Source of the DNA: Mesorhizobium loti
GTDB taxonomy: Bacteria; Pseudomonadota; Alphaproteobacteria; Rhizobiales; Rhizobiaceae
Direction: 5' to 3'
NCBI GenBank assembly: GCA_002356515.1
Contig: AP017605.1
Location: 5,317,020-5,381,019 of the forward strand
Length of the DNA stretch: 64,000 nucleotides
This document shows, one piece after another, positions 45,524-55,200 of this stretch (positions are counted from its first letter, which is position 1; every line of letters begins with the position of its first letter). Both the position numbers and the translations under genes were made by a program. The notes under the pieces were generated by a model that was given only the letters and a program-made list of their open reading frames with translations, made no database searches and was not told where the DNA came from.

Positions 45524-47086
45524 ATGCAAACGACACGTCGCAGATTTCTCGGCATGACCGCCATGGCGGCTGGCGCAATAGCATTGCCGAACACGATCAT
45601 GGCGGCAACCGGCCGACGGCCGAACCTCAATATTGCCGTTCAGGACCTGCGCACAATTCTGGAACCGGTGGACGGCTCCTCCATCGCCAACGTTTCCTGG
45701 CGGGTGCAATACAGCATTTTCGATCAGCTTTTACGGACCGACTACAACGACAATTTTCGCCTGAATTTCGCGCTCGCGACATCATTGAAGCAAATTGACG
45801 CCACGATCCATGAGATCACGTTGCGCGACAATGTGAAGTTTCATGACGGTTCCACAATGACGGCGGATGACGTTGTCTTCTCGCTCGGGCCGGATCGACT
45901 GCGCGGCGAAAATGCGCCGGGCGCGGCCGTGTTTGCCAACTTCCTCTCCTCGCTTGCCGATGTGCAGAAGATCAATGATCGCACTGTCCGTTTGATCACC
46001 AGGACAGAGGATCCGGTCTTCGCCCAGCGGCTCGGCGCGTGGGGCACGCAGATCATCAGCGCCAGAGCACGGGCTGGCGCCAGCAGCTATGACGCCTGGG
46101 CGGCGAAGCCGATCGGCACCGGCCCTTACAAGATCGGCGAGGTCCGCAATGGGGACGAGATCACACTGGTGGCGCACGACGAATATTGGGGAGGCCAGCC
46201 GCCATTTGCCTCGATCCGCTTCAAGCGGCTGCCGGAAATCGCCGCGCGCATCGCCGGACTGAAGTCGGGCGATTACGATATCGTCACAGACATCACTCCG
46301 GACCACATTGCCGAAATTGAGGGTGTCAACGGCCTCTCGATTGTTGGTGGCGAAGCCATGTGGTTCCGCTTTCTCACATTTGCTCCGCTCAGGACTCCCA
46401 TCCTGAAAGATGTCGATCTGCGTCGCGCGCTCGCTCTCGCTATCGATCGCGGTGCGCTGGCGGACGGCCTCTGGGACGGCCGGGCGAAAGCGCTGACCAG
46501 CTGGCAGCTACCGATCTTCGGCGAGATCAACGACCCCAACCGCAAGGGGGTGTCCTATGATCCGACGCAGGTCAAGGAACTGCTCGCCAAGTCATCCTAC
46601 AGAGGTGAGGAAATCCCATACCCTTCCGTCGGCACCTATTATCCGATGCAGCTCGCCGAGAACCAGGCGCTTGTCGAGATGTGGAAGGCTGCCGGAATCA
46701 ACGTCAAGCTGATCATGTGTGAAAACTGGACGCAGGTCGGCGACATTGGCGGCATCAATGACACGTCCGGCGGCGCCTTCTACGCCGATCCCGTTTCCAT
46801 GCTGTGGCAGATTATCGGTCCGACCAATGACCTCCAGTCAACAGGCGGCTGGACCAATGCCGAGTTTAACGCGCGCGGTCACGAGCTTGAAACGACGACC
46901 GATCTCGCCAAGCGCCAGGCGGCCTTCAAACGGATGCAGGACATTGTCGAGATCGAGGACCCTTGCATCACGCCGCTGCATTCCATGCCCTTTATCTATG
47001 GGCAGCAGGCGGATGTCAGCTGGCAGCCCAACCCGTTGCCGCAAATGTATCTCGGTCCGAAGATGCCGCCTGAGCCGGTGGCCTGA
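45524..47086 (+). CDS. ABC transporter substrate-binding protein, family 5 (peptide/opine type)
   Basis: 520 residues with a twin-arginine signal peptide (TTRRRFLGMTAMAAGAIALP) and probable cleavage near residue 28, so folded export to the periplasm is likely. SBP_bac_5 landmarks: LRDNVKFHDGSTMTADDVVF, DLRRALALAIDRGAL. These proteins bind di/oligopeptides, nickel, opines or similar amphipathic ligands; the ligand cannot be told. First gene of a five-gene importer. Confidence 0.88.
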   Translation: MQTTRRRFLGMTAMAAGAIALPNTIMAATGRRPNLNIAVQDLRTILEPVDGSSIANVSWRVQYSIFDQLLRTDYNDNFRLNFALATSLKQIDATIHEITLRDNVKFHDGSTMTADDVVFSLGPDRLRGENAPGAAVFANFLSSLADVQKINDRTVRLITRTEDPVFAQRLGAWGTQIISARARAGASSYDAWAAKPIGTGPYKIGEVRNGDEITLVAHDEYWGGQPPFASIRFKRLPEIAARIAGLKSGDYDIVTDITPDHIAEIEGVNGLSIVGGEAMWFRFLTFAPLRTPILKDVDLRRALALAIDRGALADGLWDGRAKALTSWQLPIFGEINDPNRKGVSYDPTQVKELLAKSSYRGEEIPYPSVGTYYPMQLAENQALVEMWKAAGINVKLIMCENWTQVGDIGGINDTSGGAFYADPVSMLWQIIGPTNDLQSTGGWTNAEFNARGHELETTTDLAKRQAAFKRMQDIVEIEDPCITPLHSMPFIYGQQADVSWQPNPLPQMYLGPKMPPEPVA

Positions 47087-47091
47087 GTTCC

Positions 47092-48123
47092 ATGCTGCAT
47101 AAGTCTTTCCAGAACAGCGCGGGCGCCGCGCTGTTGCCGGCTCATGGCGTCGGGGCTTCCGCCACCAAACCTGCCATCAGCATTGCTGGCTTGAGGGTGG
47201 CGTTCGGCGATGTGCCTGTGCTGCACGGTGTCGATCTCGCTGTGAACAAAGGCGAGGCCTTGGGTATCGTTGGCGAATCCGGCTGCGGCAAGTCCGTGAC
47301 CTGGCGGGCGGTTCTTGGCCTGCTGCCGAAATCCGCCGAGATCGGGGGCGAGGCCAGGATTGGTGATCTCGATCTTGTGGGCGCACGACAATCCGTTTTG
47401 GATCGGGTGCGCGGCGGACGCATCGCCATGATCTTCCAGGATCCGGCCAGCGCGCTGAACCCGGTGCATCGCATCGGCGCGCAGATCACCGAAGCGCTTC
47501 GCCTGCACCGTGGCCTCAGCGGTGCCGCCGCCCGTGCCCAGGCCTGCCGCCTGCTCGACCAGGTCGGGATAGCCGCTGCGGCAAGCAGGCTCAACGCGTA
47601 CCCCCACGAACTGTCGGGCGGCCAGAACCAGCGGGTGATGATTGCCATCGCGCTCGCCGGCCGGCCCGAACTGCTGATCGCCGATGAGCCAACGACCGCG
47701 CTCGACGCTACCGTGCAGGCGCAGATCCTGCTGCTGCTCAAAGATATTCAACGCGACACAGGCATGGCGCTGGTCATGATCAGCCATGATCTCGCCGCGG
47801 TGGCGGCCGTCTGTGACCGGGCATGCGTCATGTATGCGGGCCAGATCGTCGAAACGGCACCGAAACACACGCTTCTGACCGCGCCGCAGCACCCCTATAC
47901 ACGCGACCTGATCGGTGCCATTCCGCCCTCGCACGGTCCGCGCATGCGGTTGACCGCCATTGCCGGCGCGCCGCCACAACGCAATCTGCCGCCGGGATGC
48001 GCCTATGCGCCACGCTGCCGGCACGCGATCACGGCATGTGGGACGAGCCGACCGGAACCGCGGCAGGTCGCCGCGCGGCATTCGGTGAGTTGCCTTCGTT
48101 TGGACGCCGGCACGTATCAATGA
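47092..48123 (+). CDS. ABC transporter ATP-binding protein (DppD/OppD type)
   Basis: 343 residues. Walker A GESGCGKS, signature LSGGQNQRVMIAIAL, Walker B LLIADEPTTALD, and the C-terminal oligopeptide-transporter extension with cysteines (PPGCAYAPRCRHAITACG) that in this group can hold an Fe-S cluster. Begins five bases after the substrate-binding protein gene and overlaps the next gene by four bases. Confidence 0.9.
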   Translation: MLHKSFQNSAGAALLPAHGVGASATKPAISIAGLRVAFGDVPVLHGVDLAVNKGEALGIVGESGCGKSVTWRAVLGLLPKSAEIGGEARIGDLDLVGARQSVLDRVRGGRIAMIFQDPASALNPVHRIGAQITEALRLHRGLSGAAARAQACRLLDQVGIAAAASRLNAYPHELSGGQNQRVMIAIALAGRPELLIADEPTTALDATVQAQILLLLKDIQRDTGMALVMISHDLAAVAAVCDRACVMYAGQIVETAPKHTLLTAPQHPYTRDLIGAIPPSHGPRMRLTAIAGAPPQRNLPPGCAYAPRCRHAITACGTSRPEPRQVAARHSVSCLRLDAGTYQ

Positions 48124-49079
48124 CCCTGCTGCGTCTCAACAACATCACCCGTCGCTTTCCCCTCGGCTCGCCATTCTACGGACCGCGGAAATATCTTGTT
48201 GCAGTCGATGGCGTGTCGCTGGATGTCGAGATGGGCCGGACGACCGGCATTGTCGGCGAATCCGGATGCGGCAAGTCCACCACCGGCCGTATTGCGCTCG
48301 GTCTGGAGCCGTCGGACAGGGGAGGTGTGCTGTTTCAGGGTTTGCCGCTGCCGCGCATCGACAGCAAAAAGTGGCGCGCGCAGCGGCGCCAGATGCAGCT
48401 GGTCTTTCAGGACACCTTGGCAGCGCTTGACCGCCGAATGACTGTCAGCGCTCTCATCGCCGAGCCGCTGGCGATTCACGGGATTGGCGATCCGGCAAGC
48501 CGCAAGCAACGTGTGGCCGAGCTTCTCCACAGCGTCGGCCTCGGCGAAGACCATGGCGTGCTCTATCCGCATCAGCTTTCCGGCGGCCAGCGCCAACGCG
48601 TCGTGCTTGCCCGGGCGCTCGCGCCAAAACCCTCGCTTCTGGTTTGCGATGAGCCGGTCTCGGCGCTCGACGTGTCAGTCCAGGCGCAAATCGTCAATCT
48701 GCTCATGGATGTTCAGCAGGAGCTCGGGCTCGGCCTCTTGTTCATCAGCCATGACTTGCGAGTCGTTCGCCATGTCAGCGACCGGATCGTCGTCATGTAT
48801 CTTGGCCGCGTCGTCGAGCAGGGGCGCGCCGACGCCATTATCGATCAACCCGCCCATCCCTATACGCAGGCGCTCGTCTCGGCCATGCCGAGGCTTCCGG
48901 GCGGATTCGATCATTATGTGGCGTTGCCAGGCGAACCGCCGAGCCCTACCGATCGGCCGAGCGGATGCCCGTTTCATCCACGCTGTCCACTTGCGCGCGA
49001 TGTCTGCCGCCAGAGCCTGCCCGAACTCCTGCCGCTAGGATCGGAACGGCAGGTCGCCTGCCATTTGGTGAGGCATTGA
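48120..49079 (+). CDS. ABC transporter ATP-binding protein (DppF/OppF type)
   Basis: 319 residues from the ATG overlapping the previous stop (ATGA); an earlier open stretch lies inside the upstream gene and is ignored. Walker A GESGCGKSTTGRIALG, signature LSGGQRQRVVLARAL, Walker B LLVCDEPVSALDVS, and C-terminal CPFHPRCPLARDVC. Partner of the DppD-like ATPase in the importer. Confidence 0.9.
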   Translation: MTLLRLNNITRRFPLGSPFYGPRKYLVAVDGVSLDVEMGRTTGIVGESGCGKSTTGRIALGLEPSDRGGVLFQGLPLPRIDSKKWRAQRRQMQLVFQDTLAALDRRMTVSALIAEPLAIHGIGDPASRKQRVAELLHSVGLGEDHGVLYPHQLSGGQRQRVVLARALAPKPSLLVCDEPVSALDVSVQAQIVNLLMDVQQELGLGLLFISHDLRVVRHVSDRIVVMYLGRVVEQGRADAIIDQPAHPYTQALVSAMPRLPGGFDHYVALPGEPPSPTDRPSGCPFHPRCPLARDVCRQSLPELLPLGSERQVACHLVRH

Positions 49080-50020
49080 TGAGTGCTGTGTTTCGTTTCT
49101 CCGGCCCCAAGATACTGCGTGCCGGCCTGTCGATCCTGATCGTGGTGACCTTTACATTCGTGGTGCTGCGGGCCTCGGGAGACCCGGCGCTGCAGATACT
49201 CGGTCCCAGCGCCCGCGCCCCGGATCTTGAGGCGTTTCGTCGGCATTGGGGGCTCGATCAGCCTCTGTATGTGCAGTATGTCCGCTATGTCCTGGCGGCA
49301 CTTCACTGCGATTTCGGGAATTCCATGCTGGCTGGAAAACCGGCCCTGCAGCTTGTCTTCGAGCGCGCGCCCCTGACATTGGCGCTGATGCTGCCGGCAC
49401 TGGCGCTCACGATGCTGATCGGCATTCCGGTCGGCGCCTACGCCGCCATGCATCGCGACACCTGGGTCGACCGATCGGTGATGATGCTGACCGTGTTCGG
49501 CTTCACCGTGCCAAGCTTCGTGCTCGGGCTATTGCTGATCCTGATCTTTTCCGTGACGCTCGGCCTGTTCCCATCCGGCGGCGCGGATCGGCCGGAAAGC
49601 TTCGTGCTGCCGGTGCTCACGCTTGGTCTGGGCGGGGCGGCCATTATCGCGCGCTTCACGCGTAGCGCCATGATCGAAGTTCTGTCGCAGCTCTACATCG
49701 TGGCGGCCAGCGCCAAGGGCGTGACGTGGCGGCAGGTGGTTCGCCACCATGCCTTTCCGAATGCGATCATTCCTGTGCTGACGCTGTTCGGCCTGATGCT
49801 CGGCGGCCAGGTCGCGGGCGCCGTACTGGTGGAAAGCGTCTTCGGCTGGCCCGGCATCGGCCAATTGCTGGTGGTTTCGGTTGCGAACCGTGATCTCGCC
49901 GTGGTGCAGGTCATCCTCCTTCTCGTGGCGCTGACCATGACGTCGGCCAACCTGCTGATGGACCTGCTTTATGGCGTGTTCGATCCGCGCTTGCGTGGAA
50001 CAAACTCAGGATCGCAATGA
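49079..50020 (+). CDS. ABC transporter permease (DppB/OppB type)
   Basis: 313 residues from the ATG at 49079, which shares its A with the previous stop (TGATG). About six membrane segments, the N-terminal one VTFTFVVLRASGDPALQ, and the inner-membrane EAA loop region (AASAKGVTWRQVVRHHAFPN). Typical DppB length. Confidence 0.9.
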   Translation: MSAVFRFSGPKILRAGLSILIVVTFTFVVLRASGDPALQILGPSARAPDLEAFRRHWGLDQPLYVQYVRYVLAALHCDFGNSMLAGKPALQLVFERAPLTLALMLPALALTMLIGIPVGAYAAMHRDTWVDRSVMMLTVFGFTVPSFVLGLLLILIFSVTLGLFPSGGADRPESFVLPVLTLGLGGAAIIARFTRSAMIEVLSQLYIVAASAKGVTWRQVVRHHAFPNAIIPVLTLFGLMLGGQVAGAVLVESVFGWPGIGQLLVVSVANRDLAVVQVILLLVALTMTSANLLMDLLYGVFDPRLRGTNSGSQ

Positions 50021-50877
50021 AAACGGCAACTGTAAAAACCAACCGTCCGCCGCCTCGCTCGGTGGACCTGCCGACACTCCTTGCTGTGGGCTGGGTTCTC
50101 CTCATGCTCCTCACGGCGCTCGCCGCGCCGCTGATGGCTCCCCATGAGATCACTTCCATCGACCTGCGCCATCGCCTGGCGCCGCCCGTCGGCTTTGGCG
50201 GAACGATGCTACACGTCCTGGGAACCGACGATCTGGGCCGTGACGTGGCCTCGCGTCTTTTCTACTCGATCCGCACCAGCTTGCTGGTCGCCTTCGGCGC
50301 CACTGCGATCAGCGTGTTGGTCGGTACCGGGATTGGCTTCATCGCCGCGTATTTCCGCGGGCTCGTCGAGCATGCCCTGCTGCTAATGATCGACGTACAG
50401 GCTTCGCTACCATTTCTAATCGTGGCGCTGGCAATGCTCGCCTGTTTCGGTAATTCGCTGACGCTGTTCGTCGCCCTGATGGGACTTTATGGCTGGGAGC
50501 GGAATGCGCGGTTGGCACGAGGACTGGCAATCACCGCCAGCGCGCAGGGCTATGCGAGCGCAACGCGCCAACTCGGCGCCCATCCGCTGCGTGTCTATCT
50601 GCGGCATATCCTGCCCAACAGCGCGGCGACGCTTCTCGTGGCGGCGACGGTGACCTTTCCGGAAATCGTCCTGGTGGAAAGCGGACTCTCCTTCCTCGGC
50701 CTCGGCGTTCAACCGCCGATGACCAGCCTGGGTGTCATGGTCGCGGCCGGCCGCGAGTATATCACCCGCGCCTCCTGGATGCTGCTCGCTCCAAGCCTCG
50801 TCATTGTCATCACGGCCGTTGCCGTTAGCGTCCTCGGCGACTGGTTGCGCGATAAGCTCGACCCGACCCTCAAATAA
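50017..50877 (+). CDS. ABC transporter permease (DppC/OppC type)
   Basis: 286 residues, starting in a four-base overlap with the previous permease gene. N-terminal helix LAVGWVLLMLLTALAAPLMA, the GTDDLGRDVASRLFY motif typical of DppC proteins, and the EAA-like region QGYASATRQLGAHPLRVYLR. Completes the importer (binding protein, two ATPases, two permeases). Confidence 0.9.
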   Translation: MKTATVKTNRPPPRSVDLPTLLAVGWVLLMLLTALAAPLMAPHEITSIDLRHRLAPPVGFGGTMLHVLGTDDLGRDVASRLFYSIRTSLLVAFGATAISVLVGTGIGFIAAYFRGLVEHALLLMIDVQASLPFLIVALAMLACFGNSLTLFVALMGLYGWERNARLARGLAITASAQGYASATRQLGAHPLRVYLRHILPNSAATLLVAATVTFPEIVLVESGLSFLGLGVQPPMTSLGVMVAAGREYITRASWMLLAPSLVIVITAVAVSVLGDWLRDKLDPTLK

Positions 50878-50975
50878 CGGTTTCCCAATGCAAAGGAGCT
50901 GATCTCCACACTTGTCGACGGCTACGCTCTTGCACGGGACGGGGTGCCGAACCTTCGCCCGCGGCCGGTATCGAC

Positions 50976-51350
50976 CTAACCGGAATACAGCATATGGATC
51001 TCGTCGCGGGCCCGCGTCAGGCCAACATAGAACAGCCGTCGGCTTTCGCGTTGCGCCGCCGGCTGCTCGTTGCGCCAGGGCAAACCGCCCAGATCGAGTC
51101 CCGCCATGATCACGACATCATATTCGCAGCCCTTTGCCGAGTGCGGCGTCAACAGATTAAGATGGAGAGGCGACGCGTCGCGTCCACCGAGGCTCGCCAG
51201 ATCCAGGTCGGCGAGCGGCCCGCCGACAGCGAGCGCCGCCGACATGCGCACCACCTGTTCGCGTTGATCGGCGAGGCTTGGCTCTGCCGCCATCAGCGCA
51301 TCGAGCATTCCCGGCCGCAGCGCGCCGATTGGCGAAGTTTGTAATTTTGA
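50976..51350 (-). pseudogene. UvrD/Rep-like superfamily 1 helicase, C-terminal remnant
   Basis: The minus-strand frame ending at the stop 50976-50978 carries only the last helicase motifs: LLTPHSAKGCEYDVVIMAGL (motif V region) and ESRRLFYVGLTRARDEIHML (motif VI). Motifs I-IV are missing, and the coding match begins only near 51350, so this is about 120 residues of a much larger protein. Located between the importer operon and the AbiE toxin fragment. Confidence 0.75.
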
Positions 51351-51388
51351 TCCGCGAAATTCGCACGGCGCCGTCCCCCCAGTTTTTT

Positions 51389-52179
51389 CTATTCGCGGAT
51401 GTAATTGGCTCGCTCGGCGATATCGGCACATCGCGCCATCAGCGCTTCGAAAGGCTCCGCGTCTTCCAGAAGAAGCCCGTCGTCGACCATGCGGGCGTAG
51501 TCCTCTTCAAGCGCCTTCAGACCATCGCCTGCGGGCACAAGCCGCAGACCGCCGTTGACAGCCGCCGCGTAATCGATGGGCGTTCGATCGGGCGCTTTCT
51601 CGGCGAAGAACATGGTCTTGTGGCGCGCCACTGCGTTCGCCAGATCGCGATCAGCAAAGGCGGACGGGGTAAAACCGGTTTCGTCCAACCGCGCGACATC
51701 GTGCCAGTGACGAGCAAAGCGATCGCCGCGCAGGCGCTCCTGCAGGCAGAAGACATGGATGGCCGTCGCCTTCTCCCAGAAGGTTCGCTCCGCATGCATC
51801 ACGCGTGGACGAGCCGTGGGAAAGGTCACGCCCTCGATCAGGCCAGACGCGTCGCAGGCGATGTCGCGCAAGCTCGCGGGCTCGCCCGTCGATCGTGCTC
51901 CGAATTCGAGGATCACGCTCGGCGCCACATAGCCGGAGCCAGCCGTCGCGGCTTCGTAATCGATGAACAGCTTCTCGCCCTCGACGCGGATGGCGGCCGC
52001 CAAAGCTTCAGCCGCGAGCGCATCTGCGATGATCGGCTGAACGCTTCCTTCAACCCAATTGGGCAGGCGCTTGCGCACCTCGCTGGACCAGCGTTTTTCC
52101 TCGCTACGGGTCTCCGGCAACGCTTCGCCGTCGTCGCCCACCAAGTCGGGTGCAATCGCCCGGATGTCGTATGTTAGGT
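51389..52179 (-). pseudogene. AbiEii nucleotidyltransferase toxin, 3' exon (split by group II intron)
   Basis: On the minus strand from 52179 the sequence continues the AbiEii reading frame as LTYDIRAIAPDLVGDDGEAL. It runs through RVMHAERTFWEKATAIHVFC, HWHDVARLD and GLKALEEDYARMVDDG to the stop at 51389. These are AbiEii (DUF1814) C-terminal features. The 5' part lies at 54393-54614 on the other side of the intron. Joining the two exons restores the motif SEDVDLTYD exactly. The 5' exon carries a frameshift, so even spliced RNA would not give full-length toxin. Confidence 0.8.
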
Positions 52180-54392
52180 GTAGAGTAGGTGGCGAGCGCG
52201 GTACCGCCTTGCAGCGGTCCGTTTCTCACCACCCCTCGCAGAACCGGACGTGCACCTTTCGTTATGCATCCGGCTCGCCAGAAGACATGGCGAAGTTTGG
52301 CGTTCCCATCCACGCCAGACGAAACCGGCAGACGGGAGTCCACGCGACCATATACTGCTCGACGGACCCATCACGCCACAGTCTCACCGTCGGACGGCGA
52401 CTGCTGCGTTGTCGGCCTTTTGCGATTTCGCTCGCGTTGGCGTTTGGGCGAACTTTCCGCTGCCAGCGCCAGAGCCGATCCCCGGTGTACCAGTCGAGGC
52501 TGGTGAACACGTTGCTGGCTCCGTAGCAGAAACGGAAGTAATTCGCCCATCCGCGCAGGATGGGATTAAGCTCCTGAAGCTTTGCGCCAAGGGTGCCTCT
52601 CGCGCTGGTGCGCCCGGTACACTCCTTGACTTTGTGACGGAGATCGAGGGACTTGGTCTTCGGGATTTGTACGCGTGCACAATATCCGTAGCGCCCGTCC
52701 CATTCCATGACGAAGCGGAATCCGAGGAACGCGAACCCGTCCGTCATTGCTGTGATCTTCGTCTTTTCCGGTGACAGCTCGAGGCCTGTCGTCTCCTGCA
52801 GGTATTTTGCCAGCGCGGATTTCTCCGCAATAGCCTCTTCCTGCGTACCGGAGACCAGCACCACAAAGTCGTCCGCATAGCGTACGGGGAAACACACGCA
52901 GTGCCCTGCTTTGCGATCCCACAGACGTCTACCCGATGCCGCCGAGAGTATCGATTGTCGTGAAGACCTCCCCGTCGGATCAGGATGCACCCACCGTTTA
53001 TATCTCTCCTCAATCGCGCTAAGCGCAATGTTGGCGAGCAGCGGTGATATGATCCCACCCTGCGGGGTTCCGGCTTCCGTGCGGAAGAATTGCTCCTCCG
53101 TCAGCACGCCGGCTTTCAGGAACTGCCCGACCAACCGTACCACCCGCTGGTCGGCGACGCGTTTGCGTAGCCGTTCCATCAGATAGTGGTGGTTGATGTT
53201 GTCAAAGCAGCCCTTGATGTCTCCCTCGATAACCCAAGGATATGGCATCCCGTGCCTCCGGGTATCCCCGCCGCGTTTGTGCGACTGAGCAGCCCGGCGG
53301 ATATGCTCCAAGGCGCCGTGCGTGCTCCGTCCGGGCCTGAACCCATAGGAAACATGCCAGAATTGCGCCTCGAAGATTGGCTCCAGAAGTGCTTTGACCG
53401 CGCTTTGTACGACGCGGTCCTTGACCGTGGGAATGCCCAAGGGCCGGAATTGCCCCGGGTTACCGGCTTTGGGAATGATCTTGCGTCTCGCCGGACTCGG
53501 CCGATATGCGCCGGAGCGCAGTTCGTCCTGAATCCCGGCAAGGAAGCGTAGCTCTCCTTTCTTCCGGATGCGTCCCACGGTCATCCCGTCTACCCCGGCT
53601 GTGCGCCCGCCTTTGTTGGTGGACACACGACGCCAAGCGTGACGAAGCATGCGCGAGTCTGTCAGCCAGCCCCACATGTCCCGCCACTGGTCGTCGGGAT
53701 TCGCCTTACTCCACTGATACAGTTTGCGCTGAACGCCGAGTACCCAAGCTTTATCAGCCTGATGATCCGTGTCCACAGATCACTCCTCCGTCATGCCAAC
53801 CGATCATCTTCCTGCCTCCCTTCGCCATGTGTCCGGCTTTCCCGGACCCGGACTACTACGGAGGCTCCGCCCTTGAACGCGCCCGTCTCCGGTCGTCGCG
53901 GCTAGCCCGGTTCCTGCCGGGCAGACGGTTCAAGTTCCCGTGTTCCGATTTTCAACCTTCGTGCCTGTAGGTGGTGCGCTCTACCCCTGGCGATACGGAG
54001 AGTGGGCTGAAGGAACTCGCCCACTCCGAGCGCGTATTTCTCGCACCCCTCAGCAGGGAACATTGAGCCCTGCCATGTCTGATCGCGCTGTTTGTCTCCC
54101 CCGCCATCACGCTTGGGAAACTTCTCGGATATTCAGAGGCTTCTATCACGCACTTCGTTGTCTCACCGTGAGCACTGCGGTAGCCCGGCCCAGAAGTGAT
54201 GGCTTCCGTCCGGTACAGTTCAGACCGATCTGCTTATGGCACCGAACCGGCGACACCCGGTCCAGCTTTTCGGTCCCCTTCCTTTCGTTGTTCCGACGAA
54301 AGGGACGGCATTACAGCCGTCGGTCGAAAATCAGCAAAGCTAGGAAAGGTTCTAACTATGTCATACTACCCTCCCGCGCCGTCACGGCGCAC
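52180..54392 (-). mobile_element. Group II intron inserted in the abiEii gene
   Basis: 2213 bases on the minus strand. The 5' end reads GTGCGCC (consensus GTGYG) at 54392 downwards and the 3' end reads ...CTAC at 52180 (consensus AY). A domain V hairpin is visible at about 52231-52275, including AAAGGTGCACGTCCGGTTCT. Removing exactly 52180-54392 rejoins abiEii in frame across the junction (GAGGACGTCG + ACCTAACATAC, giving E-D-V-D-L-T-Y). The intron encodes its own reverse transcriptase, so it is probably complete and mobile. Confidence 0.88.
52262..53776 (-). CDS. ltrA: Group II intron reverse transcriptase/maturase
   Basis: 504 residues from a GTG at 53776. RT domains are present in order: GVDGMTVGRIRKKGEL (RT0-1), PSPARRKIIPKAGNPGQFRP, GFRPGRSTHGALEHIRRA, GTPQGGIISPLLANIAL, catalytic YADD in FPVRYADDFVVL, and FLGFRFVMEWDGR. 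The maturase (thumb/X) part follows with NPILRGWANYFRFCYGASN. No HNH endonuclease is apparent. The last codons and stop run into intron domain V. Confidence 0.92.
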   Translation of the reverse strand: MDTDHQADKAWVLGVQRKLYQWSKANPDDQWRDMWGWLTDSRMLRHAWRRVSTNKGGRTAGVDGMTVGRIRKKGELRFLAGIQDELRSGAYRPSPARRKIIPKAGNPGQFRPLGIPTVKDRVVQSAVKALLEPIFEAQFWHVSYGFRPGRSTHGALEHIRRAAQSHKRGGDTRRHGMPYPWVIEGDIKGCFDNINHHYLMERLRKRVADQRVVRLVGQFLKAGVLTEEQFFRTEAGTPQGGIISPLLANIALSAIEERYKRWVHPDPTGRSSRQSILSAASGRRLWDRKAGHCVCFPVRYADDFVVLVSGTQEEAIAEKSALAKYLQETTGLELSPEKTKITAMTDGFAFLGFRFVMEWDGRYGYCARVQIPKTKSLDLRHKVKECTGRTSARGTLGAKLQELNPILRGWANYFRFCYGASNVFTSLDWYTGDRLWRWQRKVRPNANASEIAKGRQRSSRRPTVRLWRDGSVEQYMVAWTPVCRFRLAWMGTPNFAMSSGEPDA

Positions 54393-54614
54393 CGACGTCC
54401 TCGGAAAACCGCTGGATAACCTGATAGGCTTTGGACAGCGACGTGCCGCCCTTGAACACCAGAGTCGCCGAGCGCCGAGCCGTAAAGGTGGCGAGCGCCC
54501 AGACCACCCACACGTCCTTCTCGAGGAGATGCGCCGGCCGGCCGGACCGATCGGCCGCGCGCCGAGCGCCTCCCGCCGATCCTCGATCGGGAGGTGGAGA
54601 AAGGGATCAGCCAT
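54393..54614 (-). pseudogene. AbiEii toxin, 5' exon with frameshift
   Basis: Starts MADPFLHLPIEDRREALG at 54614, overlapping the abiEi stop by eight bases as in intact abiEi-abiEii pairs. After about 18 codons the frame shifts (one base seems lost near 54557). It continues in another frame as HLLEKDVWVVWALATF, then TLVFKGGTSLSKAYQVIQRF (the nucleotidyltransferase GG-S motif) and SEDV, where the intron begins. The toxin gene is thus inactivated twice. Confidence 0.75.
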
Positions 54615-55200
54615 GTGCGGCCTTGCCCACGCTGCGCGCCATCCAGGTAGGAAGCTGCGGCGCTACCGCGACCAACTCGCTGAAGGCGCCCGGCGGGAGT
54701 TTCCGCTTCAGTGTCTGGAGGGCGGCCTCAGCCTTCTCCGGCCCAAGCCAAGCCAACGCTCGCACCGCCTCGCCAGCGGGCCGATGCGCCATGGCGAGCT
54801 GCCAACGAGGCGCGTGGCGAAGCTCGACGACCTGCTTGCCGAGGCTCATCTTCCGGGTGCGGCCGGAAGTCAGATAGACCGACCGGACCGGCACCTGTGT
54901 CGTGAGACCGAGGGTGTTGGCGGCAACGGCCCCACTCGGGACGATGATCTCCCCGCGCTGGCTGGCAAGCGCGTCGATCGCTTGCTCCACGGAGGGAGCC
55001 CGGGTGCCGAACCTGCTCGTGACCGGAAGGAGATAGACGCCGCGACCCGCCCGGATCAACTGCGTCCGCTCGGCTAGACGCGACAATGCCTGATCCACCG
55101 CGGCGCGATTCCCGAGGTGAAGCAAGCTCTTAGCTGCGACCGGCGTGCCCTCTGGCAGCCCTTTCGCGTGCGCAAGAATCTGTTCGGTCAACCGTTGCAT
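54607..55200 (-). CDS. AbiEi-type antitoxin (DUF6088-like)
   Basis: 197 residues from the ATG at 55200: MQRLTEQILAHAKGLPEGTP, a winged-helix region LLHLGNRAAVDQALSRLAER, GRGVYLLPVTSRFGT, QRGEIIVPSGAVAANTLGLT. It matches the AbiEi/DUF6088 antitoxin-regulator group that is paired with AbiEii. The frame is intact although its toxin partner is broken, as expected if antitoxin loss is not selected once the toxin is dead, or if it still represses its own promoter. Confidence 0.8.
   Translation of the reverse strand: MQRLTEQILAHAKGLPEGTPVAAKSLLHLGNRAAVDQALSRLAERTQLIRAGRGVYLLPVTSRFGTRAPSVEQAIDALASQRGEIIVPSGAVAANTLGLTTQVPVRSVYLTSGRTRKMSLGKQVVELRHAPRWQLAMAHRPAGEAVRALAWLGPEKAEAALQTLKRKLPPGAFSELVAVAPQLPTWMARSVGKAAHG

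Noticed and set aside
54366..54614. Single 82-codon minus frame read as a complete small protein
   Set aside because: Only the first 18 codons belong to AbiEii; the rest is out of frame after a one-base loss and runs into the intron.
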